From Manihot esculenta (taxonomy: Eukaryota; Streptophyta; Magnoliopsida; Malpighiales; Euphorbiaceae), in assembly GCF_001659605.2 (NCBI RefSeq), contig NC_035171.2, forward strand, positions 23,911,825 to 23,975,824: 64,000 nt of DNA. The letters run 5' to 3'. Made by a program: the position numbers and the translations under genes. The notes under the pieces were generated by a model, which saw only the letters and a list, made by a program, of their open reading frames with translations, searched no databases and had not been told where the DNA came from. Positions 49,041 through 61,036 of this stretch are shown piece after piece (position 1 is the first letter of the stretch; each line of letters starts with the position of its first letter).

Positions 49041-50990
49041 CGCCCAAGTGGACAACCGCCCTAACGACTATGGCCTATGAAGGACCTTTCGCAGAGGATA
49101 ATTGGTTCTAACTTCTATGGTATGTAACTCGAAGTATGGTTGTAACTTTATGACCAACATGAGGACTGCAAATGCCAATTTTTTGAAAGGGGAGTAATTT
49201 AACTCTTCCCTTTCAAAACTTGGCTGGCATAATATATTGGATTTTGTTCTCCATTATTTTCGTGAATGAATACCAAGCAAATTATTTCTTGTATCACAGA
49301 CAAATATAGAAAAAAAACTTCGTTTTCGATAGACAAGCTTAACAACAAAGGAGATGATAAAAAGGTTTTCAAAGTTTCAAAAGTCTCTGCACACTCCTCC
49401 CCCCATTTAAACTTATCTTTGTCTTTCAAGACCTTGAAGAATGGAAGACACCTTCTGACCAAACATGATATAAATTGACTCAAGGTAGTGACTTGGCTAT
49501 TTAACCTCTGTACTTCATTGATGGTTCTAGGTGCTTCCATATTTTGGATAGCACTGATTTTCTCAGGATTCGCCTCTATGCCTCTTTTTGAGATGATATG
49601 CCTTATAAACTTTCCCGTATTGACTCCGAAGGTACACTTTCCAGGCTTTAGCTTTATACCTACCTTGTCCAGGATGTCAAAGACTTTTCAGATATCTTCG
49701 GGGTGGCCAATGATCGGCTCTTTACCACTATGTCGTCTACGTACACTTCAACAGTTGATCCCACCATGTCCTTAAAGATTCTTGATACCAACCTTTGGTA
49801 CGTCGCCTCTATGTTTTTTAAACTAAAAGGCATTACCTTATAGCAGTAAACTCCCTCGTCCATTATAAATGTAGTATTTTTCACATTATCGGTGTCTATC
49901 ATAATTTGTTGGTATCCTGAAATGGCGTCAAGGAATGAAACTATCACATGACCCGAGGTCGAGACTACTAACCTATCGATAAATAGCAGCGAATAATGAT
50001 CTTTTGGACATGCTTTATTTAGGTCAGTAAAATTCATACACATCCTCTATTTTCCGTTAGCCTCCTTTACCAGGACCACATTAGCCAGCCATATGGGATA
50101 TTAGACTTCCGTTATCAAGCCTGCACTCAAAAGCTTGTCCACCTTTTCTTTGATCATCTGCCGCCTTTTCAGTGCAAACTTTCTTTTCTTTTGTTGAACT
50201 GGTTTAACGTTCTTATCAATAGATAACATATGGGTAATGAGAGTCGAGTCTATACCCATTACATCTTTTGGGAACCAAGCAAAAGTGGTTACTTGGCTCT
50301 TTAGCAATTCTACAGACAAGTCTTTACTTCACTGGTTAGCGCAGTACCAAACGATACCTTTTGCTCCTTGCCTATCTGGATTTCCTCTACAGAGTCCGCT
50401 GGTTCTGACTTTATGTGAGACTCTAATTTTTCCAGCCAGTCGATGGGCATGGCTGCTTTTTCAAGACTTTTTGCTGAGTGTCCATAACCTTCTTTGGCCA
50501 ATCTCGAATTGCTTCGGACTACTGCTATTCACCCTGAAACTGGAAGTTTAAGACACATAGCACCCATATTAATAAAGATACTATGGCAGTTTAGGATCGG
50601 ACGGACGAGTATCACATTGCATGCAAATAGGATATCTACCACCGCAAACTCTACAAATAATTCTCGATGGATACTTTTCGTCACCCAGTACCAGAGGAAG
50701 GTTAATGGTATCCAACACTGCTACGGTCTTATCTCCTAATCCCATAAAGGATAGAAAACTCTGACGAGGTTGTTTTAAAAATATTTAAGATGAGAAGGTT
50801 AACAAAACTACGTGTATCCACCAATATCCATCTTACCTCGTATCGGTTCATTATGATCGTAACGACCAACGGATCATTCTGAAATAATCTAATTGCTTTG
50901 TCAGCTGGACCGAATCACACCTCTTACTTGGTCCATGGTTCTTGATCGACAAACAAGATATCTTTTGCTATCCACTTATTTTTTCTTGTG
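47575..50990 (-). pseudogene. pol relic of the second Tat element
   Basis: Minus-strand pieces: protease (about 50830-50500, active-site segment LVDTRS, with Gly replaced by Arg), RT N-terminal part (50319-50101), RT core (50043-49660, with the YVDD box near 49731-49745), RNase H (49540-49199) and the archaeal-type RNase H, whose clearest copy is 48406-48194 (TTNNVAEYDAIIIALRI). Frameshifts and stops throughout; Gag and integrase absent. Homology to the first Tat element continues without the 197-bp insert, which defines that insert's borders. Confidence 0.82.
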
Positions 50991-51140
50991 TCCCTATCAG
51001 ATTCTCAAGTAATGTCATGTACGATTCCAGCCATTTTAAGAGATAGAGAGGAAAGATTCTCCCTCCTTTTTTTTTAGAAAGAAAAGAAAAGAAATAAGAG
51101 ACCGATGTTGATCTAAATGAACATATAGAGCTCAAAGGAT

Positions 51141-51160
51141 TTTTCAGCAATGCAACCAAA
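51141..51160 (-). promoter_or_regulatory. primer-binding-site-like segment of the second Tat element
   Basis: The minus-strand reading starts TTTGGTTGCATTGC immediately inside the LTR start (TGATGTTGC on +). It is the same kind of site as at 38384-38403 and closer to the common Athila/Tat form. tRNA identity is not established. Confidence 0.4.
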
Positions 51161-51387
51161 TGATGTTGCAAAGATTCGATTGATGACGTGCCCGGAATAG
51201 AGCTGCGTTGTGATTGATTAGAACCTGCAAGAGAGAAAATGTAATGTAAGAGAATGTAATAAATTGCTAAGAGTTTGAGTTGTATTCAAGAATAGCGTAC
51301 CTTTACCTCTGTTATTCTTCTATTTTTTATACTGTAAGAGGATGTAGATAAATATAACATTTTCTGATTATTCAGCAGTAATGTGGC
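51161..51387 (-). repeat. 5' LTR of the second Tat element, inner portion
   Basis: Starts TGATGTTGCAAAG next to the primer-site segment. It is interrupted after GTGGC (51383-51387) by the Tekay solo LTR and resumes at 56173. The joined length, about 377 bp, is shorter than the LTRs of the first Tat element, so it is a different subfamily or has deletions. Confidence 0.6.
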
Positions 51388-52084
51388 TGTAATGACCCGA
51401 AAATCGGACCGCTATTGGCGCTAGGATCCAGATCGGTTTAAGGCCGCCGGGACCCGTAGCAAGCCTTCTATACCTGCTATATACCTGATAACATCCCATA
51501 CATGATCATACATATATATAAAAACTTTAAACTTTTCTTTCATTTACCAAGTTTAACCTATGCATGCATTTAACCATAAACATAAAACCCCACACTGGAG
51601 CCCTCATCAAATGCTCCAATGGGGTAACATATCATACATTAAGCTTGGTTTACATAAAACATTACATAGATCATGTATACAAAAGGGATTAATCATACAT
51701 ACTTGGGTCAAGCACAATTCTAATCCTCAATATCATCATTACATTACATGACTGTTCAACACTTTACATTACAACATTTTCATGTCCACGTCTAACTATT
51801 ACATAAACATGACTTTATTCATGCTGACATTCTGGTCTGTCCCGTACCTGTACACCTGAGGGTTAAGGGAATGGCGTGAGCTAAAAAGCCCAGTGAGCAG
51901 AACCATAAAACATTATCATAAGTCATGCTTTTATGTAATGCATCACAACACATACAATTCACATCACGGATGAACTTGTCACCAATAACCCTCTAATTCC
52001 AATGTGCCCGGCCCTCGACAAAGCTCCGCAGGACTTCCTCTTAATCATCACACAATGCCAAGACGCGTGGACATGGGCAGCCCT

Positions 52085-54399
52085 TGTAACGACCCGAAAA
52101 TCGGACCGCTACCGGCGCTAGGATCCAGATCGACTTAAGGCCGCCGGGACCCGTAGCAAGCCTGACATGTAACCTGTAAACCTGTTTAATCCCATACATG
52201 ATCAACAACATACATAAAAATTTAAAACTTTTCTTTCATACATTCTATCATACACCAAACTCAACCTGTGCATGCACTGAACATATACATAATCATAAAC
52301 TTGACCCCTCTGTGGCATCTCATCAATACCCCCAATGGGTGGCAATACATGTGTTGAGTTGGCTAAACATAGACATCAATAATCATTAAGATCATGTATC
52401 GAAAGGGATTACAATATACTATGGTCAAGCACACTTCTAAACCTCAATATCATTATACATAACATGACTATTCAACTTTACATTATTATACAATTTATCA
52501 TGTCCACATTCTAACTATTACATACATAAGACTTCATTATTCTTCTTGACTTCTCTGTCTAACCCGTACCTGCAAACCTGGGGAATTTGGGAGAGGGGTG
52601 AGCTACTAGAGCCCAGTGAGCAGAATCATAAAGCATTTAAAACACATGCTATAATGGAATGCATCACATCACAATTAATCATATCAAGGATGAACTTGTC
52701 ACCATTTAGCCCTCTACATATTCCAATCATGCCAGGGGCGTAGTGCAGGCCACACCTGGTCTTTCTCTTATACATAACATAACATACATAATCCATGGTG
52801 CCGGGGGCGTAGTGCAGGCCACGTCCGGTCTTTCCCTTACATAGTGCCAGGGGCGTAGTGCAGGCCACATCTGGACTTCCATATCATATCATCATGTCAT
52901 AACATATGAGGGCTAATGGATCATTCAACATTCATCCACATCAACAACATATTATGCAATGCAACATATTCGTGATTTCTAATGCAAACAACCTAAAATA
53001 TCACATGGCATCCGTGATGCATGAACATGCTCAAAACTGATTTATTTATTTAAAAAGCATAAGAGTTATTCCACTCACCTCTGGCTAGCTCTGACACTGA
53101 CTGAAGCAGCTGACTCACTGCTGAGGTCCTCGGTTCCTCGGGTCCGAACCTACACAGGTGGACTCAAATGAGGGACCAACATACTAGAACATAATTCTAA
53201 AAACATCCCCCAAAAACCCCCTAAAACACCTCAAAACAATCATGCAAAAACATGCAAAGGAGGCCTGGACAGGGCACTTTCGGCGGCAGGTTCGGCGGCT
53301 GAAAGTCCTTCCAGAGCCGAAAGTCAAGCAGGTTCGGCGGCACCTTCGGCGGCCGAAACTCCCAGACAGAGACGAAACTCATGCATGTTCGGCGGCACTT
53401 TCGGCGGCCGAAACTCCCAGACAGAGACGAAAGTCTCCTTTCGGGGGCAAGTTTCGGCAGCCGAAGGCTGCCTCCACAAGAGGGTTCGGCGGCCGAAAGT
53501 CCCTTCGGCTGCCGAACCTGGTTTCTCCCAAAGGGCAGAAACTTGGTTCAAACATGCACAAATGCCTCCAAACTCAAACTAACATCCATTTAGCTCAACC
53601 AAAACAAGCATACAAGCTCCTAGGGGTCTCAAACTACCTTAAACCCCAACTACAACACATCAAACACACATTACAAGCCACATTGCTCAAAAACTCATCA
53701 AAAACCCATAAACATAACTATAACCTAAACATGCATTCTACCTCCATAGATCTACTTAAAACTTACTTAAAACATACAATGAGCTTAAGATCGGCTCTTA
53801 CCTCTTGAAGATCGAGAGAGAGACGACCAAAAACTCGAAGGTGGGAGAGATTGGGTTCTTGAACCTCCAAGCTCCAAAACTTTGCTCAAAAGCTCAAATC
53901 TTCAAAACAAAGTTAAAACAAATGAAAAACTTGAAAGATCTAGAGGAAAAACATCAAAGATTGGTGAGAAACGGCGGAGAACTCACCTTGGCCGAAAATG
54001 GGGAAAAAGCTCGCCCGTTTTCGGCTAAGGGACCCTTTTATAGTGGCTGTCCAGGCCACGTTCGGGGGTCGAACGTGCCTCCGCATGCATGCCATGTTCG
54101 GCGGCCGAACTTGAGGTTCGGCGGCCGAACCTGGACTTCCCTCACTCATGCCTTCGGGGGCCTAAGGCACACCCGAAATGCATGCATGTTCGGCGGCCGA
54201 ACTTTGAGTTTCGGCGGCCGAACCTGAGCTTTCCTCCAAGGTTGTTTTTATTCAAAAACTCATTTCCTCTTTACTTAAAATCATCAAAAACATTAAAAAG
54301 TTTCATGAAAACATGGTTTTACCCTTCTAGAGGTCTCCGACATCCGAGATTCCACCGGACGGTAGAAATTCTGATACCGGAGTCTAGCCGGGTATTACA
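52085..54399 (-). repeat. Tekay-type LTR inside the chimeric unit (2315 bp)
   Basis: On the minus strand it starts TGTAATACCCGGCTAGACTC and ends GGGTCGTTACA. Slightly longer than the other two copies because of an extra short tandem repeat at 52730-52880. It has TATAAAAG (54035-54042 on -), the splice donor (53801) and several CG-rich palindromes (53280-53520 and 54080-54225). Confidence 0.85.
52730..52880. repeat. short interrupted tandem repeat in the inner LTR, x3
   Basis: A phrase of about 34 bp containing GGGGCGTAGTGCAGGCCAC starts at about 52730, 52799 and 52844. The other two LTRs have a shorter form here, so the array explains part of the extra length. Confidence 0.85.
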
Positions 54400-54412
54400 T
54401 TCTCCCCCCCTT
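54400..54412 (-). promoter_or_regulatory. polypurine tract of the inner Tekay unit
   Basis: On + TTCTCCCCCCCTT; on the minus strand AAGGGGGGGAGAA directly before the LTR start. This is the second-strand priming site. It marks the LTR at 52085-54399 as a 3' LTR. The preceding minus-strand phrase GAACATTCGGGGACGAATG is typical 3' untranslated text of such elements. Confidence 0.85.
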
Positions 54413-56172
54413 AAGAACATTCGTCCCCGAATGTTCCTCAACTAACACATAGCATGGCATTGGAATAATTGGTACTCACTCTCACCAGACTATTCCCTTA
54501 AAGTGGGAGGTCAAGGGTTCGAGTAGTGGGGGAGGCGACCTAATTTCCAAAGGGAAATTTGGGCCAAATCCACTTGGGGAAGGATGCATTCGATGCAAGA
54601 ACCCAAGGGGACAAATCCTGCCAGGAACCCGTGAGGGTGAATGGATGTTAAGAGCTGTTCACGATGCCAGTGGAAAGCCCGAGGTGGCAAGAGGCCAGGC
54701 GAGGGATAGCCCTGGGCCGTGAACGGTAATAGTGCCGGGGTTCACGTCTGGGCTGTTACAGCCCTGGACTTTCATTAATCATCATACATAAATAAATGCC
54801 AGGACGCGTGGACATGGGCAACCTTGGACTTTTATTAATCATCATACATATTGAGGGCTAATGGGTCATCCAATACCCATCCACATCAACAACAAATAAT
54901 GCAATGCATCATCTTCGTGAATTCTAATGCAATACAACCTAATATAAACATGGCATTCATGATGCATGAAACATGCTAAAAACTTTCATTATTTAAAACA
55001 TAGATTAGTTCTACTCACCTCTGGCTGACCCTGATATGCTCTGTAGCAGTTGACTCACTGCTGGGGTCCTCGGTTCCTCGGGTCCGAACCTACACAGGTG
55101 GACTCAAATGAGGGACCAAACATAGACGAACATGACTCTAAACTATTCCCCAAAAACCTCCTAAAACACCTTAAAACAATCATAGAAAACATGCAAAGGA
55201 AGGCTGAACAGGGCACCTTCGGCGGCACCTTCGGCGGTCGAAATTCCCCTCCAGAGCTGAAAGTCCAACTTTCGGGGGCAGGGTTCGGCAGCCGAAGGCT
55301 TACCTCCACAGGCAGGTTCGGCGGCCGAAAGTCCTTCGGCTGCCGAACCTGAGTTCTTCCAAAGGGCAGAACTCAGCCTCTTCATGCATTTTTGCCTCCC
55401 AAACCATTCAAACATGCATTTAGTTATTCTACAACATGCATACACATACCACCAAGCATATAGCGGTCTCAAACTACCCTAAACCTCAACACAAACACAT
55501 ATAGCAACTCAAACAACATACATTGTCCATAAATTCAACATTAACCTAAACATGCATTTCTACCCCATAACCCCTCAAAACTTGTTTAAAACATACAAGA
55601 AAGGTAGGATCTAAGCTTACCTCTTGAAGATCGAGAGGAGAGACGATCCTAACTTGGAGATGGGAGAAATCTAGCTCCTTGGGTCTCCAAGCTCCAAAAC
55701 TTGATCTTAGCTTCAAAAATCTTCAAAACCAAGTTAAAACTTGTTAAAACTTGAAAGATTTGAGGAAAATTATCAAAACCAACCATGGGAGAGCATGGAC
55801 TCACCGTTGGCCGAAAATAGGGGAGAAAACTTGCCCATTTTCGGCCATGGGGCCTTTTATAGGTGGCTGGCCAGGCCACCTTCGGAAGCCGAAGGTGACT
55901 CCAAAACTCATGCATGTTCGGCGGCCGAAAGAAAGCCACTTTCGGAAGCCTAACGTGCCCCCTAAACTATCCCATGTTCGGCGGCCGAATCTGAAAATGC
56001 CTCCATGGTCTTTTTTCATTCAAAACTCAATTTCTTTCTTACTTAAAACCATAAAATACATGAAAACATTTTATAAAAACATGATTTTACCCTTCTAGAG
56101 GTTTCTGGCATCCGAGATTCCATCGGACGGTAGGAATTCCAATACCGGAGTCTAGCTGGGTATTACAGTGGC

Positions 56173-56322
56173 CGTTTGCCCGATAAGGGATATTGTTAGC
56201 TAATGAGCTGACAATCCCGCAATTATAGGTGTAATGAGAATATGTTATTCTGTACCTACTGATGGCAACTTCGTGCCGAGACTCACCCTGTCGATAGAAT
56301 GGCGAGTCTTGATGATGCACCA
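56173..56322 (-). repeat. 5' LTR of the second Tat element, outer portion
   Basis: Continuation of 51161-51387 after the nested insertion, starting with the bases that follow the second GTGGC. The outer end near 56322 (…GATGATGCACCA) is set by weak resemblance to the ends of the other Tat LTRs. Confidence 0.45.
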
Positions 56323-59300
56323 GATATTTATGATGTCTGGATCTTTCTTTTCTCGAACTATAATACATTTTTCACTTACCAAATATTTACCATGTGTACC
56401 TATTTTATGGTGACAGATCACAATTTACTTTTGGCTTGTTGTTATGTAATATCAGAAAATATTTTGCTTTTATTTTTCCTACTTATTAAAAAATGTACTT
56501 ATAATTAAAAAACTAAAAACTATAAATATTAGTTTTGTTGTTGTATATTTTATGAAATCCTTATTTTTTTAATAATTTTTATAAGATTATTATTAATAAT
56601 TTCAAAATTTTATCATTATTAATCAAATTCCTTTTTTAAAAAGTACATATTCATTCAATTAATATATGAACTATAGTTTTATTTTATTATTATAAAAAAA
56701 TTTACTATTTAATTTTTATAATTAGAAAAAACTCATTAATTTGAACATATATTAAATTATTATTGAAATTTTAAATAATATAATAATTAGTCATTTTTAT
56801 TGAATTTTTTACTATTCAGTTTTATAACATGAAAAACCTCATTATCAACGTATACTAATTATTCTCTCTATAGTCAGTAAATTTTAAATTTTTTTATAAA
56901 AATTTTACTATTTAGTCTTTATAATATTAAAATAATTATTCTCTCTATAGTCAGTAAATTTTAAACTTTTTTACGAAAATTTTACTATTTAGTCTTTATG
57001 ATATTAAAAAATTCATTAGTTAGTCTCTTAATTTTAAAAAATATATTAAAATAATGCGTAAATTATTATACAATATACTAATTAATTCTTCTATTAATTT
57101 AGCCGTTAAATATTTAATTATTTAGTATCTATAATAATTAGTCTCTCAATTTTGTTAAAAGTATCTACTAATTATTCTCTTCGTATTGAGGTCATTTTAA
57201 ATAATTTTGCAACACTTAATATCTAAAATTGATGATAAAATTAATTATTATATTTATTTCAAAATTAATATATTTTTTAAAATTAATTGACTAATTAATG
57301 AGTTTTCTATATTACAAGACTAAATAACAATTTTCTATTTTTATAACACGGTTAAAATTAATTAATAGAAGGAATATTAATAAATGTTTTAAAATTTAAA
57401 AATATACTAATATATTTTTCAAAATTAAAAGACCGACCAATGAGTTTTTCTATATTACAAGAATCAAATAATAATTCTTTTTATTATAATGTTATATACT
57501 TTATAAAATTAATTATTATTTATTTTTATGTGTAATTATTTATGAAATTATTTGTATTAATATCATATTTTTAAAAAAAATTTACTATTTATTTTTATAT
57601 AAAAATTTATAAATTTATTTTTTTATAATTTTTAAAAAGTAAATAATAAAAATAAAAGAAACTGTTTTTAATTAAAAAAAAAAACAAAAAATATAAATTC
57701 TATCCTAGGTGTGAAGAAGAATAGGATAGCTTTAGCTCTGTGCAAAACACTTGCTTCTAATCACTTTAACGCTTTTCGATCCTTTATGCCATTTATAGGT
57801 AAGCGTTTATGGATTAAAAGAGAGAAGAAAGTTAATCAAAGGTTCTTCGGATTTTATGAAATCTATAAAAAGAAAAAAAAAAAAAAAAAAGGAGAAATAT
57901 AAATTATTAGGAGAAATTATTTCACTTTTTTATTCAACTCAGGTGCATAATGGAGATAGAAGGGATTGTTCGGCTTATTGGAGGGATTGAATTTATAATC
58001 GAATGGAATAAAATAAATTAAAATTTAAAATTTAAATATTTATAAAATTAAATTAAATTAATTTTAAATAAAAATTAAATTGAATCAATTTAATTTAATA
58101 AACTGAGTTTTTTAATAAATTTTTTAATATTTTATTTTTAAAATTTTAAAATTTAATTAAAATATTTTAATTTTAATTATAAATTAATCTTTTTATATTA
58201 TTAAAAATAATATATTATTATCAGTTTGATTTTTTTATTTTTTTTACTAAAATCGAATCGAACTAAAATAATAAAAAATTTTAAAATTAAAAATCAAATT
58301 AAAATTATCAAAATAAAATTTTAAATTAATTTAATTTCATTAAATTTTTCTATTTAAATTGAATATTATACACTTCTGATGGATTTATATAGAGGGAGAA
58401 ATTATTTTTTAAATGATTTTAAATTAACATTGACAACGACCTGAAGATCTCACAGTGGATGAGGGAAGCTTTGGATTGATTTACATTAAACCTTGAGTAT
58501 TTTTGCAATTGAAAGTTAAGGGGCTGTGATGTAATACCTTTTAAAATTTAGGAACTATAAGTAAAGGTTCCTACTAAAGTTCACTACATTTTAAGAGAAA
58601 GAATTTACATTCGCTCTTTGAAAAAAATAATACTAGAGAGGATAATTGATTGAAATAGTTTAATTAATGTTTATATTGTGATATAATTTTAAATTAATTT
58701 TTAAAATTTAAATTATGATAATTTAAATAACTTGTGTAATATTTTATTATTTTTAAATATAAATTAATTATATATATAAAAATAATATTAACTTTTATTT
58801 AATTATAATTAATTAATATATTTAATTTCAATTATAATAATAATTTAACGGTTAAATATATAATTGATACTTTTAAATATATTTTATTTTTTTAATAATA
58901 ATTATTAATTTTTTTATAATATATATTATTTAATAAAACCAAATATCATTAATAAAATTAATACACTAAGTTTTAACTAAATTTACTTATATACAAAATA
59001 ATATTTGTTGTAGAATTTTTATAATTATTACTATAAAGTAAAATTTATTTATAATTAAATATATGCACTGTATATTTAATAATTAAATTACATAAAATTA
59101 TTATATATATTATATTATTTAAATTTTTATATTTTAATTTTAAAATTAATTAAAATATTTAAATATAAATATTGACAAAATCAATTTAAAATATAAATAT
59201 TTAGATTAAAATATTAAATTACGCAAATATTTCAATTTTTAGAGAGGGTAGCCACCAACGCCGAGTATTAGCAATCTTGTGAGAAGGAATGTACCATCAA

Positions 59301-60850
59301 AGACAAATAAAAAAAAAAAAATAAATTTTAGTAATTTTTAAATAATATTTATATATTTTTCTCAAGAAAACTGTGGATTAGGTAATTTATAGTTCTAATT
59401 GTAATTAACTTAACCGAATATCTCTTTTTACTGATTTTCTAACTTAGATTATTTAATTTTTTTTTTTGTTTTTATAACAAATAAATATTAAAAATTTCCT
59501 AATCTTATTGTTTTATAAGAATTAATCTATCAAAATTTATTTTTTATTATTATAAATAAATTTGTTATCATGAAAAATTTTCTATCTATTATTATAATTA
59601 TTATTTTAAAATTTAAATTATAAACTGAAATTTTTAAGAAAAAAAAAAAAAAAATAGATGAATTAATTTAAAAATATATTAAATTATTCTTACACATTAC
59701 TTTTTTTAAATAATAACACATTATTAATATTTAAATTAATAGTAAAAAGTCAATATTTTATTATAATTCTACTCTATATCCTACTTTTACCGATTAAAAT
59801 ATACTTTTTAAAATTATTTTAATTATAACTGTAATTTATACTGTTAAAAAATTAATAAAATTACCATATCACTTGTTAACACAATATCACCCTATTATAT
59901 TAGTAAAATTTAAAATTAATTATTAAAAAAATATATTTTATTTTTATTATTATTTTATTTTATATTTTTATTTTTTATTAATTAAATTTTGACTTTTTAA
60001 TATATAATAAAATGCACCTTACTTTACTGGTATTTATATAATCGAAAACTTATAAAATTATAAAGTTATTTTTTTATTATTAAATATATTTAAAAATTAC
60101 TATTATTATTATTTTATTTTTAGTTTTTTATCAATAACTTTTAATAATAATAATTTATCTTCCGTTGATTATTATCAATCCATTTTTTTAGAATTTATTT
60201 AATATATTTACTATTTAATACTACTTTTAAAATCATCGTTAATAAAAAATTTTATTAAATACATTAGTTATGAAATATTAAAAAATAATTTAAAATAATA
60301 TTTAATATGAATTAATTTAAAAATATTAAAAATAATAAAATATTTTTTAAAATAATTTTTTAAATTATATTTTAACTTTTAAATATAATACTAATCCACC
60401 ACTTTTTTTCTTCAAACTACACTAACACTTAGACTAAATTTAAAAAAATTTAATAATATATAAATTAAATATTTAATTTTCTAATTAACTTGTTTAAATG
60501 ACTAAAAAAATATATAATTTATCTGAAATTATAAATTTAATTCTCATTCTTTCAATTCTTAAAAAAATTAATAAAATTAATAATTACTAAAAAAAATTAT
60601 ATTTTTAATTTTATTATAATTTTATTTTAAAATTTTAAATTATCATTAATTTTATTTTTAAATTTATTGATATAACATTGACAGGATAAAATATAATTAA
60701 AATAATTTTAAAAAATTAAATTTTAATTAATAAAAAAATATATTGTGTAATTATAATAAAATTAAAAGTACTCGTTTTTGTTGAGATTAACTCTTAATAT
60801 TTATTAAAAAGTCATAATACTGGGCGGAATTCGAAAACCCGGTTGAGTTT
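56323..60850. other. very AT-rich intergenic DNA
   Basis: No supportable gene. It has an 18-A run at 57873-57890 and a copy of the dispersed AT-rich repeat at about 58000-58370 (shares TATATTATTAAAAATAATAT with 41452-41472). Short higher-GC islands at 57710-57840, 58430-58640 and 59240-59305 have no recognised content. Confidence 0.45.
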
Positions 60851-60867
60851 CATATAAGGTACCGCTC

Positions 60868-60942
60868 GGCCCAAAATTCGAATGCTCCACGTTGAAATTA
60901 GGTAAAAACAGCCACTGGAAGTTTTTAAGGGCAGAAACCCTA
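60868..60942 (+). promoter_or_regulatory. Site II and telo-box in the promoter of the zinc-knuckle gene
   Basis: GGCCCA (60868-60873; TGGGCC on -) and AAACCCTA (60935-60942) lie 95-170 bp before the ATG, with a possible TATAAGG at about 60853. Telo-box plus Site II is the usual signature of growth-linked plant genes for ribosome biogenesis and RNA processing. Confidence 0.5.
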
Positions 60943-61036
60943 GCTGCTCATCTTCTTCTCCCCGGTCGGGAACCCTAACTTCTCAACTACTGTAATTCAA
61001 ACCGAGGATTCTTGATTTCTTCTTTGTACTAAAAAA

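Larger units (their letters stand above)
52085..54760 (-). mobile_element. chimeric LTR unit inserted in the solo LTR
   Basis: Flanked by GCCCT on both sides (52080-52084 and 54761-54765). The undisturbed pre-insertion text is still visible in the neighbouring repeat at 54805-54835. The unit holds a full Tekay-type LTR (52085-54399), then a polypurine tract and a bit of internal 3' sequence, and about 300 bp that start, on the minus strand, with TGTAACAGCCCAGACGTG and belong to a different LTR-like sequence. The two ends therefore come from different LTRs. It looks like an insertion that lost its interior and its own 5' LTR, or a chimera made during reverse transcription. Confidence 0.75.
51388..56167 (-). 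mobile_element. solo Tekay-type LTR, itself interrupted
   Basis: On + it starts TGTAATGACCCG and ends GGGTATTACA; flanks are GTGGC on both sides (51383-51387 and 56168-56172), an exact 5-bp target duplication. It is the inverted form of the LTR at 17818-19921. Removing the inner insertion (52085-54760) and one GCCCT leaves about 2.1 kb, the expected length of one LTR. No gag-pol is present, so it is a solo LTR. TATAAAAG (55854-55861) and the GTAAG donor (55616-55620) are conserved on the minus strand. Confidence 0.88.
47575..56322 (-). mobile_element. second Tat-lineage element, truncated and nested
   Basis: Minus-strand relic homologous to the element at 27939-38932. It retains the second RNase H (in three tandem copies), RNase H, RT and protease pieces, then jumps at about 50990 to a primer-site-like segment and a 5' LTR (51161-51387, continued at 56173 to about 56322). 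Gag is deleted on one side, and integrase, antisense gene and 3' LTR are missing on the other. Its LTR carries a nested insertion of 4780 bp. The left end coincides with the boundary of the first 562-bp repeat. The right end of the LTR is approximate. Confidence 0.8.

Noticed and set aside
54505..54540. tRNA-like B box (GGTTCGAGT) suggesting a SINE or tRNA
   Set aside because: No convincing A box or cloverleaf, and it lies within LTR-like sequence.
57711..57902. Small plus-strand open frame ending in Lys repeats
   Set aside because: Ends in the 18-A run; no homology or gene context.
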